Shown here one piece after another: positions 20,121 to 20,705 of a stretch of 20,705 nt of DNA. Under the pieces are notes generated by a model. It was given only the letters and a program-made list of their open reading frames with translations, did no database searches and was not told where the DNA came from. This DNA is from Haplomitrium mnioides. Lineage: Eukaryota; Marchantiophyta; Haplomitriopsida; Calobryales. The translations under genes and the position numbers were made by a program. The first letter of the stretch is position 1. Each line of letters opens with the position of its first letter. Location: the NCBI GenBank assembly GCA_049999725.1, contig JBNGIS010015046.1:17277-37981 (forward strand), given 5' to 3'.

Positions 20121-20705
20121 GAGATGAATGCATATTTTCATGTGGCCTATATCCACAAGGACGCATGTGTCAGATCAATGCATACTTTCTTGTGGCCTAA
20201 TACACTTAATGACACAGGTCTTAGTTCAATCCATGTTTCCATGTGCTCTAATACACATAATGACCCATGTCTGAGGTCAATGCATATTTTCATGTTGTCC
20301 GATACATAGAAAGATGCTTGTGTGAGTTCAATGTATATTTTCATGTAGCCTTATATACACAATGAGGCATGTGTCAGTTCAATGCATATTTTCATGTTGC
20401 CCATACAAACAAACGCGCATGTATAAGGTCAATGCAAATTTTCATGTGGCCTAATACACACAAGAACATATCTATGAGTTCAATGCATATTTTCATGTGG
20501 TCTAATACACAGGTATGAGTTCAATCCATGTTCTCATGTGCCCTATTACGCACAAAGACACATGTCTAAGTTGAATGCATATCTTCATGTGGCCTAATAA
20601 ATACAAGGACACATGTATGAGTTCAATGCATATTTTCATGTCACGTCATACATACAAGGACGCCTCTGTGAGTTCAATGTATATTTTCATGGTGCCTATG
20701 CGCAC
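20121..20705. repeat. Long higher-order unit S, copy 3 (cut by the window edge)
   Basis: It begins with GTGAGATGAATGCAT, then GTCAGATCAATGCAT with a shortened GGCCTATATCC, a CACTTAATGACAC monomer and an AATCCATGTTTCC monomer, the same opening run as at 15455 and 17887. A shortened 41-bp monomer occurs at 20482-20522, where CTAATACACAGGTATGAG lacks about ten bases. It is followed by another AATCCATGTTCTCATG monomer that resembles the one near 3160. The array continues past the last base. Confidence 0.6.

Larger units (their letters stand above)
1365..20705. repeat. 51-bp tandem satellite/minisatellite array, about 375-380 monomers, open at the right edge
   Basis: The same unit repeats without interruption from 1365 to the last base. 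Taking AATGCATATT as bases 1-10, the monomer continues with TTCATGTGGC (11-20), CTAATACACACAAGG (21-35), a variable ACG/ATG/ACA triplet (36-38) and CATGTGTGAGTTC (39-51). Most monomers are 51 bp. A common class with TTGCCTATACAC is 50 bp, having lost one A near base 23. Neighbouring monomers usually differ at several bases, so the array is old, but particular variants recur in the same order over long distances (see the modules below). I see no foreign insertion of gene or transposon size, and no TTTAGGG or TTAGGG telomere runs. The monomer contains ATGCAT, a CACAC/GTGTG inverted arrangement and two CATGTG strings 25 bp apart. Long open frames on both strands are a by-product of 51 being divisible by 3. 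Confidence 0.98.

Noticed and set aside
1365-20705. CRISPR array
   Set aside because: The repeat is continuous, with no unique spacers between short conserved repeats. Variation is scattered over the monomer, and no cas-like gene is present.
1365-20705. Telomeric or centromere-protein-box satellite
   Set aside because: No TTTAGGG or TTAGGG runs are seen, and I find no motif resembling a CENP-B box in the monomer. Centromeric location cannot be argued from sequence alone.
1365-20705. CATGTG/CACATG strings as E-box regulatory sites
   Set aside because: They are part of the monomer itself and occur hundreds of times with the repeat. Nothing indicates binding-site selection apart from repeat descent.

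Overview
The window is eukaryotic, non-genic DNA in two parts. Positions 1 to about 1364 are CpG-rich, pyrimidine-biased single-copy-looking sequence. From about 1365 to the right edge (about 19.3 kb, and clearly continuing beyond) lies one uninterrupted tandem array of a 51-bp monomer, roughly 375-380 copies. I see no protein-coding gene, RNA gene, CRISPR array or intact mobile element. A long, diverged satellite/minisatellite array with higher-order structure points to nuclear chromosomal DNA (heterochromatic, pericentromeric, subtelomeric or a large interstitial block). The sequence does not identify the species; a plant or another large-genome eukaryote with DNA methylation would fit, but that is inference.

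Left flank (1-1364): positions about 120-625 carry a strongly decayed tandem repeat of about 48-49 bp, marked by a CTTTCGGC-like core recurring every 47-51 bp. After it come a perfect 8-bp-stem hairpin (656-674), a 40-bp duplication whose copies each hold CCACG/CGTGG arms (715-773), a nondescript CpG-rich stretch, and a small hairpin (1342-1355) just before the array begins.

Array (1365-20705): the monomer reads, in one frame, as the 17-residue string MHIFMWPNTHKDACVSS and, on the other strand, as MKICIELTHASLCVLGH. Because 51 is 3 x 17, stop-free frames run for many monomers on both strands and create a crowd of spurious ORFs. Frequent 50-bp monomers and point changes break every frame.

Higher-order organisation is the most interesting content. 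(i) A recent 16-monomer unit of 812-813 bp is present as copies A (6244-7055) and B (7056-7868), plus C (7869-8580), which lacks exactly two monomers. (ii) An older ten-monomer block of about 504 bp, here called P, recurs at about 4531, 8339, 11130, 12246 and 14351 with its internal markers at the same offsets. (iii) A second marker, Q (GTTGGGCATAC followed one monomer later by a GGATC variant), occurs eleven times. Its spacing to P is repeatedly 711-712 bp. (iv) From about 15.4 kb rightwards a different phase dominates, with paralogous blocks 2.1-2.4 kb apart. Together these suggest several rounds of segmental amplification of multi-monomer units within one old array.
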